From: JAIBJN01 sp963825255
GTDB taxonomy: Bacteria > Actinomycetota > Thermoleophilia > Gaiellales > Gaiellaceae
Assembly (NCBI GenBank): GCA_963825255.1
Contig: CAWGSF010000009.1
Span: 1,116,001 to 1,180,000, forward strand
Length of the DNA: 64,000 nucleotides
Reading direction: 5' to 3'
Made by a program: the position numbers and the translations under genes. The notes under the pieces are model-generated. The model searched no databases. It had not been told where the DNA came from and worked only from the letters and a program-made list of their open reading frames with translations. Of this stretch, positions 26,132 to 33,159 are shown piece by piece; the stretch's first letter is position 1; each line of letters opens with the position of its first letter.

Positions 26132-27490
26132 ATGTCGAAGAGTGCGCACCCGGCGCCGCATAGGGTTCATCGGTATCGGTGGGTCGTGGGGCTTCTGGTC
26201 GGTCTGGTGGCCGCCGTCGGCATCGCCGTCGGCATCGACCGGGCGTTCTTTTCGGGCCAGGCGCAGTACTCGTGGCCGCCGGAGCCGTGCGTGGTGCAGG
26301 GGATCGACGCCCGCTGCGGCACCTTCGTCGTCCCGGAGGACCGCACGAAGCCGAACGGGCGCACGATCGGGCTCAACGTGGTCGTTCTGCCTGCATTCTC
26401 GAAGCCGAGCAGAAAGGACGCGGTCACGTATCTCGCCGGCGGACCGGGAGAGGCCGCAACCGACGAAGCGGCCAACCTGAGCCGGCAGTTGAGCGCGCTG
26501 CACCTGTACCGCGACATCCTGCTCGTCGACCAGCGCGGCACCGGGCGATCGAGCCCAGACGGCGGCGACGTGACCCAGTACGGGACGCGGATGGCGATGG
26601 ACGACCTGGACGCGGTGCGGGCAGCCCTCGGCTACCGGCAGCTCGACGTGATCGGCAGCTCCTACGGCGCGACCGCGGCGCAGATCTACCTGAAGCTCCA
26701 TCCCTCCTCGGTGCGCACACTCATCCTTTCGGGCGCAACCGCGATCGACGTTCCCTTCTTCGGCCGCTACGCCGTCAACGCCCAGCGGGCCCTCGACCAG
26801 CTCGTGAGCCTCTGTGCCTCAGACCCCGAGTGCCGGAACGCGTTCCCAGGCTGGGAGCGCCAGTTCGGCGAGCTCGTGAAGGCGTGGAACCTCGACCCGG
26901 AGCATGGCATGACGGGCGACCAGTTCGCCTCCATCGTGCACGTGATGCTGCTCGACGGGACGAAGGCGGTCTCGATCCCGCTGGTCGTGAGCAGCGCCGC
27001 GAAGGGCAACTACGGGCCCCTCGAAGACGCGGACTCGGGAGATCTCGACCTCTTCGAGCTCAACCTCATGTCCGAGTCGATCTGGTGCAACGAGCCCTGG
27101 ACCGGACTCGATGCGACGGGGCCGTGGGGCACCGACTTCGACAGCTACACGACGGCCCGGATCGCGGCGTTCCGGCAGGCTTGCTCCTCCGTCCCGAAGC
27201 GCGCTGAGCCGCGGTCGCTCTGGACGCTCCCCGCGCACAGCCGCGTGCCGGTGCTCGCCCTCGTGGGCGGCGCCGACCCGCAGGACCCCGTCAAGAACCT
27301 CTCCGACCTGAAGCGGCACTTCCCCGACAGCCGCATCATGATCTTCCCGCACGTCGGTCACTCGTTCGGCATCGGCGGCTGCCTCTACCTGATCCTGGCG
27401 GACTTCGTCGACCGCGGCACCACCAAGGGCCTGGACACAACAGGCTGCGACGGGGCGGTCGTGGTGCCGCCGTTCGAGCTGACCGACTGA
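26132..27490 (+). CDS. Alpha/beta hydrolase, S33 peptidase-like (tripeptidyl aminopeptidase type)
   Basis: From ATG 26132 the 452-residue protein has an N-terminal membrane helix (about 15-40, WVVGLLVGLVAAVGIAVGI), so it is anchored with the enzyme outside. The hydrolase fold shows LAGGPGEAA (oxyanion loop), VDQRGTGRSSPDG, the nucleophile Ser177 in GSSYG, the acidic residue in VGGADPQDPV and His in HVGHSFG. This is the layout of proline iminopeptidase/tripeptidyl aminopeptidase-like hydrolases of actinobacteria. The only intact gene of the islet; role unknown. A start at 26066 is possible but has no ribosome site. Confidence 0.8.
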   Translation: MSKSAHPAPHRVHRYRWVVGLLVGLVAAVGIAVGIDRAFFSGQAQYSWPPEPCVVQGIDARCGTFVVPEDRTKPNGRTIGLNVVVLPAFSKPSRKDAVTYLAGGPGEAATDEAANLSRQLSALHLYRDILLVDQRGTGRSSPDGGDVTQYGTRMAMDDLDAVRAALGYRQLDVIGSSYGATAAQIYLKLHPSSVRTLILSGATAIDVPFFGRYAVNAQRALDQLVSLCASDPECRNAFPGWERQFGELVKAWNLDPEHGMTGDQFASIVHVMLLDGTKAVSIPLVVSSAAKGNYGPLEDADSGDLDLFELNLMSESIWCNEPWTGLDATGPWGTDFDSYTTARIAAFRQACSSVPKRAEPRSLWTLPAHSRVPVLALVGGADPQDPVKNLSDLKRHFPDSRIMIFPHVGHSFGIGGCLYLILADFVDRGTTKGLDTTGCDGAVVVPPFELTD

Positions 27491-27587
27491 ACAGGCTGCC
27501 GCGATACGTCGGGGCCATACCAGCCTCGGCTGCGCGAGTGTTCGCGAATACACCCTGAGGTACTGCTCAGCAGTCGAGGCAGGGGCA

Positions 27588-27628
27588 GAGCAGGAGGCCG
27601 CCGGTTCGAATCCGGCCGTCCCGACTGA
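27588..27628 (+). repeat. Right direct repeat (attR-like, tRNA-Pro 3' fragment)
   Basis: An exact copy of the tRNA-Pro 3' part. It lacks the acceptor 5' strand, D arm and anticodon, so it cannot form a tRNA. The stop codon of the small leftward gene begins at the very next base (27629). Confidence 0.85.
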
Positions 27629-27763
27629 TTACGACGCGGGTCTCGTGTCCTCGACGAGGCGAAGGAGGCGCTCGAGCGTCGCCGCGTCGAGCTCGCCCCG
27701 GTTGCGGGCGAGGGCGGCGAGGAGCGCGAGCTGGGCGCGCGTGGGGTCCTGCTGGCTCTTCAT
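27629..27763 (-). CDS. Small helical protein downstream of the ABC exporter genes
   Basis: A 44-residue frame from ATG 27763 reads MKSQQDPTRAQLALLAALAR and continues helical and charged to RLVEDTRPAS. It starts 23 bases after the stop of the ABC permease on the same strand, so it is probably the third gene of that operon. No family is recognised. Its TAA touches the right repeat of the tRNA-Pro islet. Confidence 0.5.
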   Translation of the reverse strand: MKSQQDPTRAQLALLAALARNRGELDAATLERLLRLVEDTRPAS

Positions 27764-27785
27764 GCCCCGCCGTTCGGCGCGTCCG

Positions 27786-28652
27786 CTAGAGATCCTTCCG
27801 CGCGAACGCGGCGATCGCGATCCCGCCGACGAGGACGAGGTAGGCGATCGTCCAGGGCCAGAGGAAGGGCCCCGCGGCCTGGGCGCCGCCGAACGGGCCC
27901 AGCTGGAGCGCGAACTCCGTGAAGCCGCGCGTGTCGGCCGTGATGGCGTTGAGCGCGTCCTGGTAGAGCGCCTCGAACGGGAGCACCCACGACGAGATCG
28001 TCGCGACGTTCGTCAGCGTCTGCGAGTTGAGCACCTCGCCGATCTGGCCGAGGAGCCCCGCGACGAGCCCGGCGCCGAGGATCATGAACACGGCGATGCC
28101 GTTGGCCGTGGCCGAGAGGAAGATGGAGCCGAGGAGCGAGACCGCCGCGACCACGGCGACCGCTGCGGCCAGCTGGATCGCAGGCTCGGCGATCCGGTCG
28201 GGGCGCCAGCCCCCGGCCTCCCACGTGATCCAGAGGTTCGCACCGAACACGGCGAGCACGTAGACCGTGCAGACGCCCGCTGCGGCGAGGAACCGGCCGA
28301 CGAGGAGCGACGAGCGCCCGATCGGGCGGACGACGAGCGGCTGGAGGAGCCCTCGCTCGGCGTCGCCACGAACCACGCTCAGGGTCAGGAAGGCCGCGAG
28401 GACGGCGCCCAGGAACAGCGTCCCGAACATCGAGAGCCCGAAGAGCGTCGCCCCGGTGAGCGTGCGGGTGTCGATTCCCGCCAATGCCGCCGCAGGAGGC
28501 GGTGCGTTCTCGTCGACCGTGTCGAAGGCTTTCTCGGCGCCGAGCCAGTAGAGGGCGACGAACGCCGCGGTGAGCACGAGGACGACGAGGAAGACCCGCC
28601 GGCGGAGGCTCTCGCGGAGGGTGTACGCGACGATGACCGCGACGCCGCTCAT
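27786..28652 (-). CDS. ABC-2 type transporter permease
   Basis: The 288-residue protein has six helices and the ABC-2 permease pattern: an N-terminal helix (TLRESLRRRVFLVVLVLTAAF), a large loop, FGTLFLGAVLAAFLTLSVVRGDAERGLLQPLV with the conserved E-x-G-x-L-x2-L segment (usually ERERGT), then the remaining helices. It pairs with the ATPase upstream, whose stop overlaps its ATG by 4 bases. Probable exporter or membrane-rearrangement pump of unknown substrate. Confidence 0.85.
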   Translation of the reverse strand: MSGVAVIVAYTLRESLRRRVFLVVLVLTAAFVALYWLGAEKAFDTVDENAPPPAAALAGIDTRTLTGATLFGLSMFGTLFLGAVLAAFLTLSVVRGDAERGLLQPLVVRPIGRSSLLVGRFLAAAGVCTVYVLAVFGANLWITWEAGGWRPDRIAEPAIQLAAAVAVVAAVSLLGSIFLSATANGIAVFMILGAGLVAGLLGQIGEVLNSQTLTNVATISSWVLPFEALYQDALNAITADTRGFTEFALQLGPFGGAQAAGPFLWPWTIAYLVLVGGIAIAAFARKDL

Positions 28653-29491
28653 CCGGCGTCGTCCCCGACCGCCTCGAGGTAGATCTCCTCGAGCGTGCTC
28701 TCGAGCACGCGGACGCCGTAGACGCGCTCGCCGGCCGCGACGAGGTCGGCGACGATCCGCGGGGCGTCCTCCCGGGAGGCTCCCGCGAAGAGCCGCGTGT
28801 CGCCGTCGACGTCGACCTCGATGCCGCGAGGGCGGGCCAGCTCGGACGGCCGTCCCTCGGCCACGATCTTCCCGCGCGCGAGGATCACGACCCGGTCGCA
28901 CACGAGCTCGATCTCGCTCAGGAGATGGGAGTTGAGGAGGACCGCCACGCCGCGGCGGCGCAGCTCCTCCAGGAGGCCGCGGACGGTTCGTCGTCCGCCC
29001 GGGTCGAGGGCGCTCGTCGGCTCGTCGAGGAAGAGGAAACGAGGTGTCCCGACGAGCGCCTGCGCGATGCCCAGCCGCTGCTGCATCCCCTTGGACATGT
29101 CCTCGACGCGGCGGCCGCGCGCCTCCGAGAGGCCCACGAGCTCGAGGAGCTCCGCCCGTTCGTTGGGGCCGCCCGCCGAGCCCGCGAGGCGCTGGTGGAG
29201 GGTGAGGAGCTCGTCGGCGGACGTCCAGCCCGGGAAGCGGAAGAGCTCGGCCAGGTAGCCCATCGCCCGCCGGGCCTCGGCCGAGCCGGCCCGCGCGCCA
29301 CACACCGTCGCCTCGCCGGCGGTGGCCCGAACGAGCCCGCAGCCGATCTTCACGAGCGTCGACTTCCCCGCGCCGTTCGGCCCGAGCAGCCCCACCAGCT
29401 CGCCTTCGTCCACGTCGAGGTCGACGCCGTCGAGGGCCGTCACGGCCCCGTAACGCTTCGCGAGCCCGCGTGCCGTGAACGCCGCGCCCAT
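28649..29491 (-). CDS. ABC transporter ATP-binding protein
   Basis: The 280-residue protein has Walker A GPNGAGKSTL (about 37-46), the signature here MSKGMQQRLGIAQAL (in place of LSGGQ, as usual for ABC-2 exporters), Walker B FLFLDEPTSALDP and the switch HLL. The C-terminal 70 residues form the accessory domain common to exporter ATPases. It is first in the leftward operon with the permease and a small protein. Confidence 0.9.
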   Translation of the reverse strand: MGAAFTARGLAKRYGAVTALDGVDLDVDEGELVGLLGPNGAGKSTLVKIGCGLVRATAGEATVCGARAGSAEARRAMGYLAELFRFPGWTSADELLTLHQRLAGSAGGPNERAELLELVGLSEARGRRVEDMSKGMQQRLGIAQALVGTPRFLFLDEPTSALDPGGRRTVRGLLEELRRRGVAVLLNSHLLSEIELVCDRVVILARGKIVAEGRPSELARPRGIEVDVDGDTRLFAGASREDAPRIVADLVAAGERVYGVRVLESTLEEIYLEAVGDDAG

Positions 29492-29542
29492 CGGAGCGAG
29501 TGTACGGGCCCGCGCGCGGCGCCCGAGAGCGGGGTTGGCGGC

Positions 29543-29800
29543 GTGTCCGAGATCCTCCCCGGCATCGTCGACGTGGCCCGCCGCCTGCTGGGTGTCGCCG
29601 AGGAGCGCGATGTCACGCTCCGGCTCCTCGGTGGCGTCGCGGTCTGCCTGCGCGCCCCCGACGGCCTCGCACCCCCGTTCCGGCGCCCGTACAGGCTCTC
29701 GATTTCGTGACCTCGAGGCGGACGCGCTGGCGGAGCGGATCGAGGCCGAGCCGAAGTCGCGCGCCTGGAAACTCCGGGCGCCGGCGGCCCCTGATCGGCT
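29543..29800 (+). pseudogene. Fragment of a nucleotidyltransferase-like gene
   Basis: A GTG frame gives SEILPGIVDVARRLLGVAEE and LRLLGGVAVCLRAP, then stops at 29710; in the next frames the DNA reads LDFVTSRR and EADALAERIEAEPKSRAW. The order LLGGVAV...Y.DIDFVT is the start of nucleotidyltransferase-fold proteins (AbiEii/MNT-like). Only the first 60-90 codons remain and they are out of phase, so this is a decayed stub between the ABC operon and the grd locus. Family assignment is by motif memory only. Confidence 0.4.
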
Positions 29801-29802
29801 GG

Positions 29803-29837
29803 TTGCGCATTCAGCTCATGTGTTGCACAATGCGCAA
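29803..29837. promoter_or_regulatory. Perfect inverted repeat at the iclR start (candidate operator)
   Basis: TTGCGCATT (29803-29811) and AATGCGCAA (29829-29837) are exact reverse complements, 17 bases apart. The right arm covers the preferred ATG (29830). Spacing and position suit binding of the IclR-type dimer for autoregulation and control of the grd genes behind it. Confidence 0.6.
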
Positions 29838-30570
29838 CGTGCAGTCGGCCGACAAGGCACTGGCGATCCTCGCCGCCTTCGGCGAAGAGCGTCCCGATCT
29901 CGGCGTCACCGAGCTTGCAACGGAGTTCGGCCTGCACAAGAGCACCGTCTCGCGCCTGCTCGGCACACTCGAGCGGCGGGGCCTCGTCAGGCGCGAGGGG
30001 GAGCGGTTCGTCCCGGGGCCGGAGCTTGCGCGCCTGGGCGCGCTCGCCGTGCGCGGCCTGACGCTCGCGGACGCCGCGCGCGAGCCGCTCGACCAACTGG
30101 CCGAGCGCACGGGCGAGACCGTCAATCTTGCCGTCCGCGACGGCGAACGGGCACTCAACGTCCTCCAGGTCGACGCCGTGCACTTCGTCGGGGTCACCGA
30201 CTGGACGGGGCGGGCCGCGCCGCTCCACGCGACGGCGAACGGCAAGGCGCTCCTGGCCTTCGGCGACCGGGAGCTGCCTCGCCGGCTCGCGAAGATGACG
30301 CCGAGGACGATCACCGACCGCCGTGTCCTGCGCTCCGAGCTCGAGCGGACGCGCGAGGCCGGCTTCGCGGTGGCGGTCGAAGAGCTCGAGCTGGGCCTGA
30401 ACGCGGTCGCCGCCCCGGTCTTCGACGCACTCGGATCCTGCGTGGCCGCGGTCTCCGTCTCGGCGCCCGCGTACCGGCTCCCCGAGCCGAGGCTTCCGGC
30501 GGTGGGCGACCTCTGCGCGGCCACTGCGGCCGAGGTGTCGGCGCGGCTCGGGTCCCGGAGGGCAGCCTGA
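29830..30570 (+). CDS. IclR-family transcriptional regulator of the grd locus
   Basis: A 246-residue regulator: winged HTH (about 4-65, SADKALAILAAF, ELATEFGLHKSTVSRLLGTL, RRGLVRREGERF) and an IclR effector domain (about 75-245; LHATANGKALLAF, EELELGLNAVAAPVF, AAVSVSAPAYRL). IclR proteins bind small carboxylates or amino-acid-derived ligands. The stop overlaps the grdE ATG by one base (TGATG), so it is co-transcribed with the reductase genes and very likely regulates them. Two in-frame ATGs exist (29818, 29830); both lie inside the inverted repeat, so transcription may be leaderless or start close by. Confidence 0.9.
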   Translation: MRNVQSADKALAILAAFGEERPDLGVTELATEFGLHKSTVSRLLGTLERRGLVRREGERFVPGPELARLGALAVRGLTLADAAREPLDQLAERTGETVNLAVRDGERALNVLQVDAVHFVGVTDWTGRAAPLHATANGKALLAFGDRELPRRLAKMTPRTITDRRVLRSELERTREAGFAVAVEELELGLNAVAAPVFDALGSCVAAVSVSAPAYRLPEPRLPAVGDLCAATAAEVSARLGSRRAA

Positions 30571-31751
30571 TGGCCTGGGAGCTCGCGAGCTTCCCGGCCG
30601 ACCTCCTCGGCGACGTGCCCGCGCTCGACGGCGTCGACGTCGAGATCGTGGCCGGCGGCGAGCCCGTCCGCGTCACCCACGTGCTCGACGCGGTCGAGCC
30701 TCGGATCCGGCCCGACGGCCGCGCCGCCTTCCCGACCGACGGGCGGGCCGGCGAGGGCCGGACGAACCGACTCGACGGCGTCGTCGTCCTCTCGTCCCTC
30801 GACTTCCCGGCCGAGGAGCGCCCGCTGCACGAGCAGGAGTCCATCGTCGACCTGGGCGGCCCCGGCGCGGAGCTGACACCGTTCTCGCAGGCGACGAACG
30901 TCGTCCTCACGTTCCGTCCTCGCGCCGGCGTCCCCAACGAGGAGCTCGAGTCCTGGGCGCGACGGACGACGCTCACGGTTGCCGAGGAGATCTGCCGGCC
31001 GACGCTCGACGCTGAGCCGTCCGCGGTGGAGCGATTCGAGCTCGCTCCCGCGGACGAGAGCCTGCCGGCGGTTGCCGCGCTCGTCCAGCTCTCGGACCTC
31101 GGGCCGCTCTACTACCAGTACCTGTACGGGGTGCCCGTCGGACAGGCAGGCCTGCCCCGGGCGGTCGACCCGTGCGAGCTCCTGGACGGGGCGGTGACCT
31201 GCGGGGAGTATCACTGGGCCGCGCTGCGGAACCCGACCATCGCGTTCCAGCAGAACGCGCTCGTGCGGAGCCTGTACCGGGAGCACGGCCAGCGGCTCCG
31301 TTTCGCGGGGCTCGTGCTGATGCGCGGCTACGAGCAGACGGCGGACGACAAGCAGCGCGCGGCGGAGGCCGCCGCCGCGGAGGCGGCACGGCTCGGCGCC
31401 GACGGCGTCATCGTGACCACGGACGCGGGCGGGAACTCGCACACGGACGTCATGCTCACCGTTCGCGCGTGCGAGCAGGCCGGCATCCGGACCACCGTCG
31501 TCGTGGCCGAGATGGCCGATCCCGAGTCCACGAACCCGGGCTTGACCGACTGGGTCGCCGAGGCCGACTCGATCGTCTCCGCCGGCAACGCAGAGGAGCT
31601 CGTCCCGGCGTGGGCCCCCGAGCGCGTCCTCGGCGGGGAGACGCTGCTCGACGGCACGCCCGCTGGGGAGGCCGGCCCCGTCCCCGTCCGCAACTACCTC
31701 GGTGCCACGAACCAGATGGGCCAGTCGGCTCTGACCGCGTCGACGTGGTGA
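30570..31751 (+). CDS. grdE: Glycine/sarcosine/betaine reductase component B, pyruvoyl-precursor subunit
   Basis: Component B of the glycine reductase family binds the substrate amine through a pyruvoyl group. This 393-residue protein matches GrdE/GrdG/GrdI along its length: THVLDAVEPRIRPDGR, LDGVVVLSSLDFP, the segment LLDGAVTCGEYH, FAGLVLMRGYEQTADDKQ, GADGVIVTTDAGGNSHTD and VSAGNAEELVPAW. The Thr210-Cys211 pair in AVTCGEY is the candidate site where the proprotein is cleaved and the Cys becomes pyruvoyl; this placing is inference. Whether the substrate is glycine, sarcosine or betaine cannot be told from sequence by eye. It is followed 4 bases later by the Sec-containing partner subunit. Confidence 0.85.
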   Translation: MAWELASFPADLLGDVPALDGVDVEIVAGGEPVRVTHVLDAVEPRIRPDGRAAFPTDGRAGEGRTNRLDGVVVLSSLDFPAEERPLHEQESIVDLGGPGAELTPFSQATNVVLTFRPRAGVPNEELESWARRTTLTVAEEICRPTLDAEPSAVERFELAPADESLPAVAALVQLSDLGPLYYQYLYGVPVGQAGLPRAVDPCELLDGAVTCGEYHWAALRNPTIAFQQNALVRSLYREHGQRLRFAGLVLMRGYEQTADDKQRAAEAAAAEAARLGADGVIVTTDAGGNSHTDVMLTVRACEQAGIRTTVVVAEMADPESTNPGLTDWVAEADSIVSAGNAEELVPAWAPERVLGGETLLDGTPAGEAGPVPVRNYLGATNQMGQSALTASTW

Positions 31752-31755
31752 GCGC

Positions 31756-33037
31756 GTGAGGGCCGTCCACTACCTGAACCAGTTCTTCGCCGGCCTCGGC
31801 GGGGAGGAGGCCGCCGAGACTCCGCCCACGCGGCTCGACGGCGCCGTCGGCCCCGGCCGCGGGCTCGCCGCGGCGCTCGACGGGATCGAGATCGTCGCGA
31901 CGCTCGCGTGCGGCGACGACTACTTCGCGGAGCACGAGGAGGAGGCGGTCGATCGGCTCGTGGCCCTCGCCGAGGCGGAGGGGCCCGACCTGATCGTCGC
32001 CGGCCCGGCGTTCGGGTCGGGCCGCTACGGCTATGCGTGTGCGCAACTCGCGCGCGCCGCCTCGGAGCGGCTGGGAATCGCGGCCCTCGCCGCGATGCAC
32101 GAGGAGAACCCGGGCGTCGCGGCGGCGGACGGGAAGATCCTCATCGTCCCCACCGCCGTCAACGTCGCCGGCATGCGCGACGCGCTCCCGCGCATGGCGC
32201 AGCTGGCCGAGGCCACTCGCGGCGGGCAGGGAGCTCGGCCCGCCCGACGAGGAGGGCTACCTCCCGCGGGGGTTCCGGCGGAACCGGATCGCCGAGAAGC
32301 CCGGAGCCGAGCGGGCGATCGACCTGCTCCTCGCGAAGCTCGCCGGCGACACGCGAAGCGAGGTGGCCGCCGGCTTCGACCGCGTGCCGCCCCCGGCTCC
32401 CGTCGCCGACCTGTCGACGGCGCTCCTCGCGCTCGTGACCGAGGCGGGCTGCGTGCCGCAGGGGAACCCCGACCGCTTGCCGACCATCCGCGCGCAGGGC
32501 TGGTTCCGCTATCCGATCGGCGAGGAGGACACCCTCCTGACGGGCCGCTACGAGTCGGTCCACGGCGGCTTCGACGTCACCCTGGCGAACGAGGATCCCA
32601 ACCGGCTGGTGCCGCTCGACACGGTGCGCTCGCTCGAGCGGGCAGGCCGCATCGGCGCCGTGCACGACGCCTTCTACACGACCACCGGCAACGGGACCCC
32701 GGTCGCGACATCGACCCGTTTCGGCCAGGAGATCGCGGCGGAGCTTCGCGACGCCGGCGTGCAGGCCGTTCTCCTCTCGGGAACCTGAGGAACCGGGACG
32801 CGCTGCGGGTCAGTGCTGGCGAAGGAGATCGAGCGGGCGGGCGTGCCGACGGTGTTCGTCACGTCGCTGCCGACGATCGCGACGATGATCGGGGCGAACC
32901 GGATCGTGCGCGGCCCGGCGATCACGCATCCGTTCGGTCTGGCGGACGAAGAGCGCCGGCGGATCGTCGAGCGCGCGCTCGAGATGCTCGAGACCGAGGT
33001 CGAGCCGACGACCGTCTGGGAGGTGGAGCCCGCATGA
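31756..33037 (+). CDS. grdB: Reductase component B selenoprotein subunit (Sec at TGA 32786-32788; one apparent frameshift)
   Basis: This is the catalytic Sec subunit of component B, which attacks the substrate to give a Se-carboxymethyl intermediate for GrdA. The frame opens with RAVHYLNQFFAGLGGEE and AGPAFGSGRYGYACAQLA, shifts by +1 near 32225 (one extra base in GGCGGGCAGGG), and goes on with EEGYLPRGFRRNR, VPQGNPDRLPTIRAQG, GGFDVTLANEDPNRLVP and FYTTTGNGTPVATSTRFG. It then reads VLLSGT-TGA-GTGTRCGSV, AKEIERAGVPTVFVT and GANRIVRGPAITHPFG. The TGA falls exactly at the Sec of the UGTCTRCG motif; here the motif is U-G-T-G-T-R-C-G, so one Cys is replaced by Gly. Sec is residue 344 of about 426. 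Standard gene calling would split it into three pieces. Confidence 0.9.
32789..32819 (+). promoter_or_regulatory. SECIS-like hairpin in grdB
   Basis: Eight bases after the TGA, GAC-G-CG (32797-32802) can pair with CG-G-GTC (32806-32811) around a CTG loop, with one G-G mismatch; CC (32793-32794) and GG (32818-32819) may close the base. Position fits a bacterial SECIS, but the fold was drawn by eye and is modest. Confidence 0.35.
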
Positions 33038-33159
33038 TCGACCTTCTCAGCGGGGCCACCCCGGACCACCACCCGATTCGATCGTATCGGCGGCGGGCGC
33101 GCGAGTGGCTCGCGCTTCGTGTCGAAAGCTCTCCGGAACGGAACGGAAGGCGAACGTGA
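33034..33159 (+). CDS. Small ORF tiled between grdB and grdC
   Basis: A 41-residue frame, MIDLLSGATPDHHPIRSYRR and on to PERNGRRT, begins on the ATGA that ends grdB and ends on the GTGA that starts grdC, so it overlaps each neighbour by 4 bases. This perfect tiling suggests a translated, coupling ORF or a small subunit. The composition is basic at the end. No family is recognised. It could instead be only a coupling device or chance. Confidence 0.4.
   Translation: MIDLLSGATPDHHPIRSYRRRAREWLALRVESSPERNGRRT

Larger units (their letters stand above)
24921..27628. mobile_element. tRNA-Pro islet: 2.67 kb segment between 41-bp direct repeats
   Basis: The 41 bases at 24921-24961 (3' part of tRNA-Pro plus 4 bases) are repeated exactly at 27588-27628. 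An intact tRNA at one end and a copy of its 3' part at the other is the classical footprint of tyrosine-integrase insertion into a tRNA gene. Between them are a frameshifted membrane-protein gene and an S33-type hydrolase gene, plus a palindrome at 25069-25086. No integrase is present, so the unit is a remnant, was moved by an integrase elsewhere, or arose by a past excision/deletion. The flanking genes (EamA and ABC exporter) are ordinary chromosome. Confidence 0.75.

Noticed and set aside
24962..27587. Integrase or transposase gene inside the tRNA-Pro islet
   Set aside because: All six frames were read; only the membrane protein and the hydrolase have protein-like sequence, and no recombinase motif was found.
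27588..27628. Second tRNA-Pro gene
   Set aside because: Only the 3' part is present; the 5' acceptor strand, D arm and anticodon loop are missing.
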